Assembly (NCBI GenBank): GCA_036362985.1
Contig: JAYGXS010000001.1
Span: 47,255,777-47,319,776 of the forward strand
Direction of reading: 5' to 3'
DNA from: Ligula intestinalis
Taxonomy: Eukaryota; Platyhelminthes; Cestoda; Diphyllobothriidea; Diphyllobothriidae
Length of the DNA stretch: 64,000 bases
A program made the translations under genes and the position numbers. Shown one piece after another: positions 33,101 to 43,107 of the stretch; the first letter of the stretch is position 1, and each line of letters starts with the position of its first letter. The notes below the pieces were generated by a model. That model worked only from the letters and a program-made list of their open reading frames with translations. It was not told the origin of the DNA and searched no databases.

Positions 33101-33739
33101 AAGGACCTTAATGGAGTTAGACCACTTTGTCTCTTGGATAGCTGCCACAGCTATGCTGTGCGAGCGCATGAAGGCCAGGAGCTGGTCAAGCTTCCCAAGG
33201 AGGTCGTTGGTGTTTAATGGTAAGAGCTTAAGACCAGGTGGTGAGGCAAGGTCGGAGACCAGAGGATTTGGGTTCAGGAACGGACGGGCTGGAGGCATGG
33301 AGATCAGTGGGGGCACGGGACAGCTGGGACACGCGAAGGCGGGCGACCAATCGGCAGCCGTGGCGAGGCCACTGCAGCGGAGATAGCACCAACCATTGCA
33401 GGAGCCGCAACGTACAGACCAGTCGCGGCGGCCCAGGCGGACTCGGCAGATCGAGCAGTGCCAGAGAGGTCCAAGGTAGGCCTCAATTCCGGCGGCGAGG
33501 AGGAGGATTCGGAGCAGCGTGGCCGGAAGGGGCAGTTCCGACATCAAAAACACGGATTGGGTGGAGGGGAGAGTTGATCCAACGTAGGGAGATGGGTGTA
33601 GCAGACCTTGGCCGCCGGGAGGGCGGGTGGGAACGCGATTCGTAGACGCGTCTGCTGTGGTGCTAGCGGTGAGTGGAACGAGATCGCAGGAAATAATTAA
33701 AACAGACAAGCGGAAGTAAACTAGCGTCCGAGGTAGCAA
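30184..33739 (-). mobile_element. Nearly intact non-LTR retrotransposon: PHD-like finger, APE endonuclease, reverse transcriptase
   Basis: On the minus strand, the first frame (33739-32282, 485 codons) has a cysteine finger (C95-x2-C98, C111-x2-C114, W-C-Y-L-R-C, C137-x2-C140) that resembles a PHD finger with its His replaced. An APE endonuclease follows, with VLGDFTAHHDLW and the terminal SDHLP. A second frame (31950-31294) holds RT blocks: SYRPIALFSPLANILERLVH, the Asp block SIDLSRAFDCVRHD and APQGSVLSPTLFNIYM. One in-frame TAA separates this from the YADDVTFF box and the C-terminal part (31293-30184), which ends with CPDCGVSPHDCRHLFAC, a CCHC motif typical of Jockey/I-group elements. About two frameshifts (near 32.28 and 31.99 kb) and that TAA are the only lesions, so the insertion is young. 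Confidence 0.9.
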
Positions 33740-34370
33740 CTACTGCTGAGTAAAAGTTGCGGAACAAGGCCAAGGTCAAGGCAACTAAGTAATAAGCCTT
33801 TAATGGCCAGAGTTCGTTGCCACCCCGACCCCTCACTTAGAAGACGTCTCTTTCCTCCGTTTCACAATCTCCATGCGCGTATCAGATCAACCTTTTACGT
33901 TTTTATTTGCCTATCGCCTACTGTTTTCTGATTGAACAGATAATCGTGCAAATATTGTGTTGCAAACCTAATGAATTCACTCCACCAAATTATAAGCTTT
34001 TCAAAGGGGTCGGGGGAGCTCAATGAAGAAAAAAATAGCAAGTCAACCAGAGAACTCGCTTACTGCCTCGCATGAGAGGTAGCCCTCGGCAATGAGGATG
34101 CGGAATATTCGAAGGCCGGAATGCTCGAAGCTAAAAGGCGCGTGAAAATAGGTCAATCGTTAAGATTAGGTAGAGATTGAAAACGAAGAAATAGTGAGCA
34201 ACAAAAAGTTGGAATGTTATGAAAAGATGCGTGTGTGCACTGCAAGGCGGTATTTTCTGATGCAAAGCGAGAAAACTGGGTTGCTCAACCACATTCCTTG
34301 AGATGTCTCCATACATACGAATCACTTTTAGGTTGCGCAGAGGTTTCTCTGTCTCTAATGAGAATCAGGA
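33740..34370. other. Between the retrotransposon and POLR3C; may hold the last POLR3C exons
   Basis: No exon could be placed with matching phase. The open minus-strand frame at 34131-34325 does not align convincingly with the RPC3 C-terminus. Confidence 0.35.
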
Positions 34371-34373
34371 AAC

Positions 34374-34431
34374 TCCTCGGGAAGTATCCAAGTTTGACAG
34401 AACAGAGACGAAATTCGAATCCACATCAACT
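34374..34431 (-). CDS. POLR3C: POLR3C exon 12 (tentative)
   Basis: The acceptor is ACCTCTTCCGTTCAG. One base completes a Leu codon, then VDVDSNFVSVLSNLDTSRG, which resembles RPC3 SENFMSLQEIPKT. The 3' boundary and further exons are unresolved. Confidence 0.4.
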
Positions 34432-37400
34432 CTGAACGGAAGAGGTTTTGCTTCTTTAACTCAATGAAGAGCCACAGATGAGGCCCTATTAAACCCCGTT
34501 CGGCTAATTTAGCCCAAACTTACGGGCAATCCGATCATTTGGAACCTTATACAATCTCACACACCATATAAAAATATGGATTTGGTACTCGATCATTGTC
34601 CACCAGCACGGGCAACTTAAAATTAGACGATATAGAGGTCAAAATATGTGAAAATAATTGCCCGGGTATTGATTCTGACAAGAGGTCGTTTTTATAGGAC
34701 GGGTGACCAATCCAATACAGTTTACACTTTTATATATCAATTCTTCCAGTAATTGATTTCGAGTAAGCATCCAGTTTAACGGGCAAATAAATGTTTCTTA
34801 ACAGACGGTTAATTACTACATATCTATATTTTATCCCTAGGTGCCAGTGGTTCACAAAACAAGCACAAGTATGAAGTAAGGCTCTTGAGAGTTTCATTAT
34901 CGATATTCAAAAGCAGGAGTTCGATAGAGCCCGATAGATCACGGAACTCATTTGTTCCGTTAAGCACATTAATGATAATGCTGTCGAAATCGGTTGGTAT
35001 CAATAAAAAATTGAGAGGGGTACGCAGAAAACAGATAACAGATAAAAGAAGAGGTAAAACTCACAGCACTTGTATAATATTTTCAGCATGACGGATGAGG
35101 AGCTGTTTGACGATCTTTTTGTAGGCTAAGCGAACCGCGTTAAGGAAACAAACCACACAGAAGAGTGCAAACAATGCAAGGAACTTCAGCCATGTAAATA
35201 TGAAATATATATATATATATAGAAAAAAAGGATACGACAAATATACATGCCTCCTGCAATCCCCGGTTGTTGCTCCAACAAACAGAACTGCCGGTAAACA
35301 AAAGAAATTTCAGAGCAGTCAACATTTGGGCGGGAGAAAATTCGTTGACAGTAAAGACGACTTAAGAATAAATGATTGTTCAACAGTGAAAGAGGCAGGC
35401 AAATGAAAGGGTATGGTACATTTAGGGAATCGGCTAAACAGCATATAGAGAAAGCAGATGCCCATCAAGCAGACTCTACCCTAGGATTTAAATATCAACA
35501 GGGTTGTACCAGGTTATTCAGATGAATTTGTTCGGCAATAAAAAAATCTCACGGAATCATCAAGAAGGAGAGAAATGTACGAGTCCAGGTAAGTTGGAAC
35601 CTCCTTGAGACTGCGTATGAGCTAAACGAAGAGAAAAATGCATTTTAAGATCGTTCATAACTGTAACCATAGTGAATTAAGTTAGCAAGGCAGATAAGAG
35701 GAAGCAAAGCTTTGGGGTAAGGACCAAAAGGGTTAAATCCGGACTTACTTCAGCGTGTGAGACGGCCTCACAAGCTGCAGAGAGGATGTGTATGCTTCGA
35801 TTGGAAGTATTTGCAACACACAAAAGCCGTGACATTATATATCCGGCGGTCTATAATCAGAGATAAGAATGGTAAACAGGTGACGAATACGTGGGCACAA
35901 GAACCTAGACAGACTCCAAAAAAATACTGAAATTTGTTGATACAAGACTTAAAACTATGACTGCAGATGCCGTAGCCAAAACACGCGGCAGTAGATATGC
36001 AGGCTTCCAAATAGGGAGAATTTCACAGTATCACTAAATGGGACGCTTCTGCAAATGGTTAAATTATTAATCAGCGAAAATTTCGTATTAAATTTTAGCA
36101 TCTTCAGACTAAGACGGATAACCTTGGGCATATAGGAACAAAAATATAAAGTTCGATAACACACCAGCCATGGTTAAGTGTCTAAACAGAGGCAGGACAG
36201 AGAAAAAGAGCAAGGGCTGTGTGGACTGCTCTCACCTCATCGATTCGCTCAGCAGCAACTTCTGCAATGATTCGATCTCTCCAGAGAGCATTCAGAGTGT
36301 CAATGTTTGGTACCAGCACAGTATCCCAAAGACTGGGCGGCTTTGTGGTCTTTAATTGAAAAATAAAAGATTGCAGAAAATACAAGTAACGACGGCTAAA
36401 AAGGTTACGAAAATGCAGAATGAAGTAGTGCTTCGGATATAAAAATTCCAAAGAACAATAACTATGCGTAGACTAACATGCTATCCGAAAATGAACCTCA
36501 AAACATTTTACTCAAACGGTTAATAACAAAATCAAACACGTGAATACAAAAGTTTTGACGTACGGGGAGATTTTGACGGAATTTCTCAACTTTCCCGCCG
36601 GCGGAAACGAATTTTTGTAAATTTTCTTTAAAAAATAAATCGGAATAAATATGGTCAACGAATGAGACTTCATAAGAGTGTATTGTCTACGGCCGTTGGA
36701 AAAAGAATAAAATAAGCAAGCTTAATACTCGTGTAGAAAGTAAATGTGAATAGCACTAAACACTACTGACTCAGGCAAAGTACTTTTCCATTATATTTGG
36801 ATGAGGCGAACAATATAGTTGATAGGTAGGATGTGTACCCTGCCACATAAAATGACAAGCGGTCCTAACGGGGGGGGGACTACAACGACCTAAGGCACTT
36901 AATAGTTCCTGGTGGTCAAGCATTCAAGCTGGCCAAGCTTTCAAAATTATGCTTGCCACGCAAACCAACTGATTTCTGTATTTTGAATATAAATAATCCC
37001 TAAAAGACGAAAGTGCATTTTAAGAGATTACAAGAATACTCTTGGGATAAAAAAACAAATGATACAATATGTCATACCGAGAAGTTCCGTTTTTGAAACG
37101 GCAGATTCAGGGGGTGGGCGTTCCTGCTCCTCATCGCCCGCCTCTGTAGGACAGACAGATTTAACACATTGCAAAAGTCCAGTCTTCGTGAGAATTGCCA
37201 GAGTATCCACCAGCAATTCACATTTCCTGTAGTCTTCTTTACTGCCTGAAAAGATGCGTTAATAAAAAAGATGATAGGTAAACCTTTGGCACTACGCATA
37301 AGAGCAGCACGAAGGATTTCGGAAGCTTTTGCGGTCCCAGTCGCAAAAAGGGGAAGAAGGATGTCTCCTGCGGCATCACCGTAAAACAGTAAACAGAGCT

Positions 37401-37809
37401 TGCAGTATATTGGAATCCTTTTCAATCTGTAAAAAAATCGTTGGAAGTTACCTGGATAACATCTGTATACCCTCCAGGTTAATATCATATTTGTTAGTAT
37501 CGCCCGGGACGAAGCGCACAATTCTGTGGCATAAAAGTGACATCAGGCAGGCCGCGACCTAGAACGAGAATGGGTTCCCTGTTATGCACTACCTTACGCG
37601 GTCCCATTTTTCCCGATAGACTACGGTCAATGTCTTTGAGAGAGACGGGACCGCGGATGTGCATACTTCGCACAACTGCAACAGCTGCATCCCCAAAACG
37701 ACTTTTCAGAAGGTGGTCGAAGTACTCAACGAAGATATCGGACATTGTGTGATGATGAATGCGTTCAATGGCCCGGGGGGTACGGTATTGAACGCCAACG
37801 AGTCCGAAA
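34374..37809 (-). CDS. POLR3C: DNA-directed RNA polymerase III subunit RPC3 (C82), whole gene
   Basis: Twelve phase-consistent exons on the minus strand rebuild most of RPC3: 37745-37593, 37558-37452, 37426-37284, 37245-37078, 36625-36564, 36349-36236, 35850-35749, 35621-35553, 35287-35236, 35125-35065, 34980-34867, and 34431 to about 34374. RPC3 is the winged-helix subunit of the RPC3/6/7 subcomplex that opens promoters for Pol III in the nucleus. The order of recognisable segments follows the family: N-terminal winged helix (HLLKSRFGDAAVAVV), RLKRIPIYCKLCLLFYGDAA, then LWDTVLVPNIDTLNALWRDR, the DRMDQT-like ERIDETAG, YLDSYISLLLDDS, GIAGGMYI and a last winged helix. About 400 residues are recovered; the C-terminal coiled coil was not placed. 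Introns grow from 25-38 bp at the 5' end to several hundred bp. Confidence 0.85.
34867..34980 (-). CDS. POLR3C: POLR3C exon 11
   Basis: The exon begins after TTTCGACAG. It encodes IIINVLNGTNEFRDLSGSIE and NIDNETLKSLTSY, the fourth winged helix (RPC3 IFRLVLQKKHIEQKQVEDFA...MLYKML). The donor TT/GTGCTT is non-consensus. Reading on would instead end the protein at a TAG at 34824. Confidence 0.6.
35065..35125 (-). CDS. POLR3C: POLR3C exon 10
   Basis: The acceptor is TCGCTTAG and the donor is GTGCT/GTGAGT. It encodes YKKIVKQLLIRHAENIIQVL, matching the helix preceding the last winged helix. Confidence 0.7.
35236..35287 (-). CDS. POLR3C: POLR3C exon 9
   Basis: A strong acceptor (TTTCTTTTGTTTACCGGCAG) is followed in phase 0 by FCLLEQQPGIAGGMYIC. 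This matches the RPC3 GGGMYVI segment. The GTATCC donor is chosen because it gives the phase needed by exon 10. Confidence 0.7.
35553..35621 (-). CDS. POLR3C: POLR3C exon 8
   Basis: Twenty-three codons between TTCGTTTAG and TCC/GTGAGA. The product LIRSLKEVPTYLDSYISLLL followed by DDS matches RPC3 IFRSLP...LDQYLTLLADDP almost position by position. Confidence 0.85.
35749..35850 (-). CDS. POLR3C: POLR3C exon 7
   Basis: The acceptor is CTCTGATTATAG, the donor is consensus GAA/GTAAGT, and the phase is 0 on both sides. It encodes TAGYIMSRLLCVANTSNRSI. It continues the third winged helix (RPC3 SSEIVRTMLRMSEITT). Confidence 0.8.
36236..36349 (-). CDS. POLR3C: POLR3C exon 6
   Basis: Thirty-eight codons, phase 0 on both sides, donor GAG/GTGAGA. 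The exon encodes PSLWDTVLVPNIDTLNALWR and DRIIAEVAAERIDE. It matches RPC3 D-x-I-Y-W-x-x-N-x-D-x-F...R-D-x-x-I and NRMDQ. Confidence 0.85.
36564..36625 (-). CDS. POLR3C: POLR3C exon 5 (linker)
   Basis: A short exon: acceptor TTTTTTAAAG, donor CCC/GTACGT, phase 1 in and 0 out. It encodes a basic NLQKFVSAGGKVEKFRQNLP. It corresponds to the variable Lys-rich linker before the third winged helix. The assignment rests on phase and position more than on sequence. Confidence 0.6.
37078..37245 (-). CDS. POLR3C: POLR3C exon 4
   Basis: The exon begins with two bases completing the Gly codon. It encodes SKEDYRKCELLVDTLAILTK, then an acidic/proline linker with PTEAGDEEQERPPP. It matches the RPC3 stretch ending in FVQRCP and its P-rich linker. 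It ends in phase 1 at GTATGA. Confidence 0.8.
37284..37426 (-). CDS. POLR3C: POLR3C exon 3
   Basis: The exon lies between the 25-bp intron and a 38-bp intron. It encodes LKRIPIYCKLCLLFYGDAAG and then ILLPLFATGTAKASEILRAA. These match the RPC3 MLRYPRYIY..LYSDTGE..LLLNG region at the start of the second winged helix. Confidence 0.85.
37452..37558 (-). CDS. POLR3C: POLR3C exon 2
   Basis: The exon follows a 34-bp intron (GTAGTGCATA...TTCTAG) and precedes a 25-bp intron. It encodes VAACLMSLLCHRIVRFVPGD and ends at LSR, phase 2. Aligned to RPC3, it is the recognition helix and wing of the first winged helix. The other two frames across this exon hit stops, and reading through either intron breaks the family alignment. 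Confidence 0.85.
37593..37745 (-). CDS. POLR3C: POLR3C exon 1 (coding part)
   Basis: The start codon at 37745 begins MSDIFVEYFDHLLKSRFGDA. An acceptor (CTTTGTTAG) 64 nt upstream at 37810 shows that the transcript is spliced, or trans-spliced, just before the start. Fifty-one codons end in AAG/GTAGTG, phase 0. This is the first half of the N-terminal winged helix. Confidence 0.85.
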
Positions 37810-37999
37810 CTAACAAAGCAAAAGTAAAAGTAATTAGATGCAAAAACATCTAGAATGGGAGTAAAAGGGCAGACTTGAGGAGACTTGTGGACAAGACTGA
37901 AATCCACGAGGGCAATGAAGACCTAAAAAACTCAAAAAAATTTCATAATCGGGGGGGAGCGTAAAGCACAGTTGGGTGTAGGGCTCGAGATGAGTATGA

Positions 38000-40900
38000 C
38001 GACAAAACCTCAAAAATGTTACGTGACAAAAATTCCTTTACAGTTCATCCTTGACAGCTTCGATTACAAAATATAAGTAACAGGCATATTTTTATATGAA
38101 GTCAGGCGAAAGAGAAGTTGCAGGTCTATAACAACGGGGGACAACACTACGTAGGCCAGAAATGTCGCTCGCAGGATTCTCGTAATACCTAGAAAATGAC
38201 AGTGTAGTAAAAGAGATATTCCCATAGCCGTAAAGATTTGAATGTTAAGCATCCACCCTGTCAGACCATCCATACGATTCTAGATGATGAGCAGTATGCG
38301 CGGAAGAGCAAACACAGGTGTCTGATTGCAAGCGCCCAGTCTCTTGTTTGCTGCAGACTCCTCGAGTAACACAGTCTGTATGCACTGGAATAACCTTGCG
38401 AGGGCATCTAAATACATCAAGGAAAGACAACCGAACTGACTGGACACGATCCTTGTGGTCCGACCAATGAGTACAGTGTTATAGTACCTGGCTTGGTGCA
38501 ATTGGTCATCTGGGAGCGCAAATAGGATCGGATTGAAATGTGCCCTAAAACAATCTGCCGCATTGAGATGGTTCTTGAAATTTTGCTATTCGGTCTCTAG
38601 CATTGAATAAAGTTGAGTGGAACTACCCAGGCATGCTGGGTCGGTTATCACGTATGGATTTAAAAGCTGGGATGCCACTGAAACCAGCCAGACCAAGCAC
38701 GATTACAGTGATAATGAAAACTCCTAAATCAAGCGTGTGCGTTGAATAAGGTGGCAAACATATGTGCAGATCCTTATTATGTTACTCTAAGTAGCGAGGA
38801 AACATGAAGGATTGGTAACATGTTTGCAGGTAAGTCGAGCGGTTACATACATGTTTTAATGAATCGACAATCAACGTTTGCTTCACGGCCTTGAAACTGC
38901 TCTGAACTGTCCCAATACCTCACTCAGGTAATGACTATAAACACACTCTAAGTACATAGGATTGAGTCACAGTCACATCTGTTAGTTCAACCTTGGCAAG
39001 TGGCAGAGTTCCCCACTATTTTGGGTAAAACACTGCGTTGACCTGTTTACTAAATCGTTTGTAGGGGGCTGACATACACAGCGGCAATTCCAGCAGTCCT
39101 CCAAACGTCATACTTTAATGGTTAAAGTCAATGCGAACGGAGATGAACGTGAGTGCCGTGGCTAAAAATGGTAAAAAAGATCTCATTCACACGTGCTTTA
39201 CACGATCTGCATTTTAAATGAACGCGAACGAAGCTCCGAAAAGCGAGGGAGTCCACAATGTTATCATGAGGCGGTAACTTGGGGATCACATTGATGGGAA
39301 ACCATTGCAGTCTGACCTTTAGTCGGGCGGAGATATCCAGGCACTTGACAAATAATTATAGCTGTGTCCTAGTGCGTTTGAATGTTACAAGCAGGGTACG
39401 TAAGCACTGTATCGGGTCTGGGTCGACGCTGCTTACTCTCTTCTCGTTCATATACCAGCGGTTTGTCACGGAAGGCCAGAGAGAATGAAAATTTGCATAC
39501 TGGCTGACGGTGACGTAAAGACGCCATCTAAATCACACTATATGCACGTCTGGATTGCAGAAATGAGAGGTTACATAATGGTCACACTAATAAGTCTATG
39601 CAGCTTGACGGTTGTTTGAAAGGAAGAGTGAACTACCTCACCGTTCGGAAATGTACGCCATTCTCAGTGCGTTATGAGACTGTTGACCATGTAAAAACAA
39701 TTATATACATGAATATGTCGAATTACAATAAGAAATGGCATTTCAACTTCGGTTTCATTTTCTGTTCCCACATCCAGGTGCAAGTAACCTACGACTGAAG
39801 TGTGCGCTTTCATCCAACGAATGCAACATTTCCGCGAGGAAATAGCTGACGACGAATGAAGAATTGGTGAGGCCTATCTTAAGTAAGCCAGTGGTCGAAC
39901 CACTCACCCAAAACTGTCGGAAAACTTGACCCTCTACCTTAATACAAACAGAGTGAAATCAAAATATGGAGGGCCGTCAAGGGGAAAAACCGCCGAAAAA
40001 AGAACAATAAGGGCGTATTGAGAGGATTAATCTAAATCCGTTGAATATATATGAGTATTATAGGACTTGCGTGCTTACAATTACAATTTTTGGTACAAAA
40101 TTGAGAGATATAAAGCTAACAAGGATAGTCCAATAGTTCGTAAGCTGACATATGTGGACATGCCGGTCAGTGACAAATAAATTTAAACGGAATTGTCAGG
40201 TGCAATCGTAAACGTACTATTTTGTGCAAATCAAGAGAAATTTCCACAAGTCAATTCATTAAACAAAATAAACAAATGCATTTTAAAGCAGTCTACTACA
40301 GTAGATTGCTTACGATCGTAAGCAATCTACTATGATATGATATCCTCGGAATATCATAAAATTGTTCAAGTTTCTAGCTCCCTGTTTTCGGAAGAAAGCT
40401 GCGCTACCATTATTGGGACGGATATAAGGCTCAAACAGAAACGAAAAAGCGCGCTATGTTATTTGTGTGGCATGTATTTCTCGTTGTATGCATATGTATA
40501 AATACAACCAAGGTTTTAATCATTTATAGTCAGGGGAATAGACACTGCAAACTTTTAGGCTTCATACTTGAAACCATTCGGACAAACCTGGGTGACTATA
40601 TTTGAAAGCTTGAGGTTTAGATCACGCGACTCGCATCAACACCATCCAACGCCAAATAGCCACAACAATGTGCAACGATTTTGAAAGGTTTCGCATCATT
40701 CAGGCGACTAAAACAAGTAGAATCGGGTGAAAGTCAGTACAATACCTAAATACGTTGAAACGCCTGCGAGTCTGTTATTCGTTCATCCTGCGTTTTTATT
40801 GGCTAAAAGTTTAAACGCCAGTTGCTTTAGGTAAGTAATTTACCACGTTTTGCAGCAGGATATGGCTGTCAAGTCGGTATTTGAATGTTCCCACGAACTG

Positions 40901-41085
40901 GAACGTAAAAATCACCTCTGCTAGGTTATTCCGCGTGTCCACGGCCTGATTAAGGAAACAATGATTCCTCACATCCAATCATTCTTAGAATACACAGAGT
41001 CTCAAGGGATGTCTTCAGAGATTAGTTGTAGCGGTGAAGTTGAAAATAATGCTCACGCTGAGGCAATCGATCGAGGGAAGACAGT
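38000..41085. other. No gene recognised; palindrome at 40300
   Basis: Short frames only. The minus-strand frames at 38245-38501 overlap in two readings and lack splice support. A sequence near 39290 loosely resembles repeat family X. Confidence 0.4.
40300..40331. repeat. Perfect 32-bp palindrome
   Basis: Two 16-bp arms (AGTAGATTGCTTACGA and its complement) meet without a spacer at CGATCG. No associated element was identified. Confidence 0.95.
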
Positions 41086-42035
41086 GCACAGTCTATAACG
41101 ACTTCAAAAAGTCTTTCGATAGCGTGCCACACCCCACCTTCTGTATAAATTCGGCCACATAGGCGTAAGAGTTAGGCTTCTTGCATCGATAGAAAGCTTC
41201 CTAATCGGCCGCTCGCGAACTGTCCATATCGGCGACAAACAATCAGCAAAAGTAGTGTTTGAGAGTGGCGTTCCCCTAGGCTCCATTCTCAGCCATTTGT
41301 TGCTCATTGTCTGCATCAACGATTACGTCAGTGAAGTGGATTGCGGTATCGCCATGTTTGCCGATGATATCGAACGTTGGCACGTACTCCGAACTGCGAC
41401 TGACGAGGAGAACTTGCAGACAGCTTTAAATCGACACTAAAAATGGTTGAACAACTGGTTCTTGCCGTTCAATGAAAGCAATTGCAACACCATTTGCGTC
41501 AGCAAAACCAGCCCTTCAAACGGCATGGTTTTCAGACTAAACGGCATACTATTGAAAGAGGTGAACGCCCAAAAGGGCTTCGGGGTCTGTATCACACCCT
41601 CACTTATACCCTCCCTGCATTGCGCAAAGGTAGTCAAGTCTGCGATTTCGATCCTTTACCTCGTCAAACGAGCTTTTTATGCTTTAAATGACGACTGCTT
41701 CACCAAAGACTTCGGAACCTCCGTGCCGCCGCAACTGGAGTGCGCTTCCTAAGTTTGGACACCCTGGGCAGCGAAAGGCACAAGCAAGGGTCCAAAGGTG
41801 GGCAACCAAACTTGCTATTGGACAGGGCTCACAGTTTTACGAACCAAGGCTGTCGAATCTCAATCCGCTTCCCTTATGCTGCTGGCAGCTTCGGTGGTAT
41901 CTGATGCTATAATACCGCATATTACACATTCAGGACTGCTGTATGTATCAAGAGTTTCCGTTGTGTTAGCAACAACAACGAACTTGAGAGGTCATACTTT
42001 CAAATTTCGCGTGACTGAGGCCAGACTGGACGCTC

Positions 42036-42071
42036 GGAAGTACTTATTCTCCAAAAGGGAGGCCGAAGCTT
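42036..42071. repeat. Target-site duplication, left copy
   Basis: GGAAGTACTTATTCTCCAAA plus 16 further bases recurs at 42315-42350 with two differences in 36 bp. Similarity can be extended to 43 bp with four differences. It marks the insertion of copy B. Confidence 0.9.
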
Positions 42072-42307
42072 AAGTCACTTTAAGTCACTTTATTAAGGGA
42101 AGAAGTCTTTCACCCTTGAGCTCCCTATTCATAACCAAAATCACATAATAGGTCCACCGTAACAACAGTACATAATACAAATGTAAAAATGTAGGCTTAA
42201 CATCAGCGATAAGTGTGAGCCAGTTGCAAGGTGCTGCTAATGACACTTTGTTCATTATATCTGCCACAGTTTCTCAGCAAATGAGAATCAAGTTTGTGTT
42301 AAAAAAT
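42072..42307 (-). mobile_element. 5'-truncated CR1-like insertion (copy B) nested in the RT remnant
   Basis: The reverse complement encodes HKLDSHLLRNCGRYNEQSV and the same stop and 3' UTR as the 45.4-46.3 kb element. It ends in a repeated AAGTGACTTA tail next to the upstream flank. The flanks are a near-perfect direct repeat (see target-site duplication), and the host RT frame resumes after it. Confidence 0.9.
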
Positions 42308-42314
42308 GTCGCTG

Positions 42315-42350
42315 GGAAGTACTTATTCTCCAAAAGGGTAGCCGAAGCTT
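42315..42350. repeat. Target-site duplication, right copy
   Basis: This is the right-hand partner of 42036-42071. The host reverse transcriptase C-terminal coding sequence continues directly after it. Confidence 0.9.
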
Positions 42351-43107
42351 GAAATAATCTTCCTCCGGATGTCCCTTTGTCGAAATCCCTTGGAGTATTT
42401 AGCAAAGGTTGGATCGATATAGTAATGCGCGCTGTAATATGAACTGACCACAACCGACAATTTACAATTATAATACTACTTTCCACGCTTAAGTAATATT
42501 AGTTTTGTAGCATTCCATTTTAAGGAGGTCCTACCATTAATTCCATGCGAAGATCTCAACGGTCTACCTTATCTGGATATCTGCGTACCACGATGACCCC
42601 GTCAGCGATTTCATCAGCCGAAACTGACGGCCGACACATTCACACTTGGTTCGACCCACAGCGGAATGTCGACGATATGGGCGGATTTTTCTGTTTTTCC
42701 AACCTTCTCGGCGGTCTATGCAATCGACAATGAAGCATCCGGCTGCATCTTCCGCACTCGGTGATGATCCTCGATGACCTATGCAATGTCCCCGTCAGAC
42801 CCTCCCCACAAGAGCAGAAGTTTTTTCTCGTAACCCCACACCTCCACCCACAAGAACGACAGTTTTTATCCTAAAAAACCTCAGGAAGTTTTTTCACTGT
42901 CTGCTCATTTTTAAAAGAAGCTATGAAGTAACTCATGGCTCGCTCACAAGCTTATACACCATTTTTCTCCTACAATAACACACGTATGCAAATAGGGAAC
43001 TCAAAGGCAATCCAACGACATCTTCTTCAAATAAACTGATACCAATCCACGAAAGCTCAGTCCACGCCACGCACTGTACGGAAGGTTTGTATGAAATCTC
43101 CGCGTAA

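Larger units (their letters stand above)
41090..42440 (+). pseudogene. CR1-like reverse transcriptase remnant, interrupted by a nested insertion
   Basis: Plus-strand translation gives VYNDFKKSFDSVPHPT (the RT Asp block), GVPLGSILSHLLLIVCINDY, then MFADDIERW (the [FY]ADD box). The thumb follows, with LLKEVNAQKGFGVCITPSL and LSKSLGVFSKGW at the C-terminus. It carries several stops and frameshifts. The C-terminus continues after an inserted segment at 42072-42307. Confidence 0.85.

Noticed and set aside
32454..33645. Plus-strand ORFs over the retrotransposon
   Set aside because: They are antisense shadows of the endonuclease frame with no motif of their own.
35288..35383. Earlier reading of an upstream extension of POLR3C exon 9 (RIFSRPNV...)
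   Set aside because: Its only acceptor gives the wrong phase, and exon 8 supplies that part of RPC3 with a better match.
37494..37593. Read-through of POLR3C exon 1 into a GLPDVTF-containing extension
   Set aside because: It translates the 34-bp intron and then exon 2 in the wrong frame. Splicing restores the winged-helix match.
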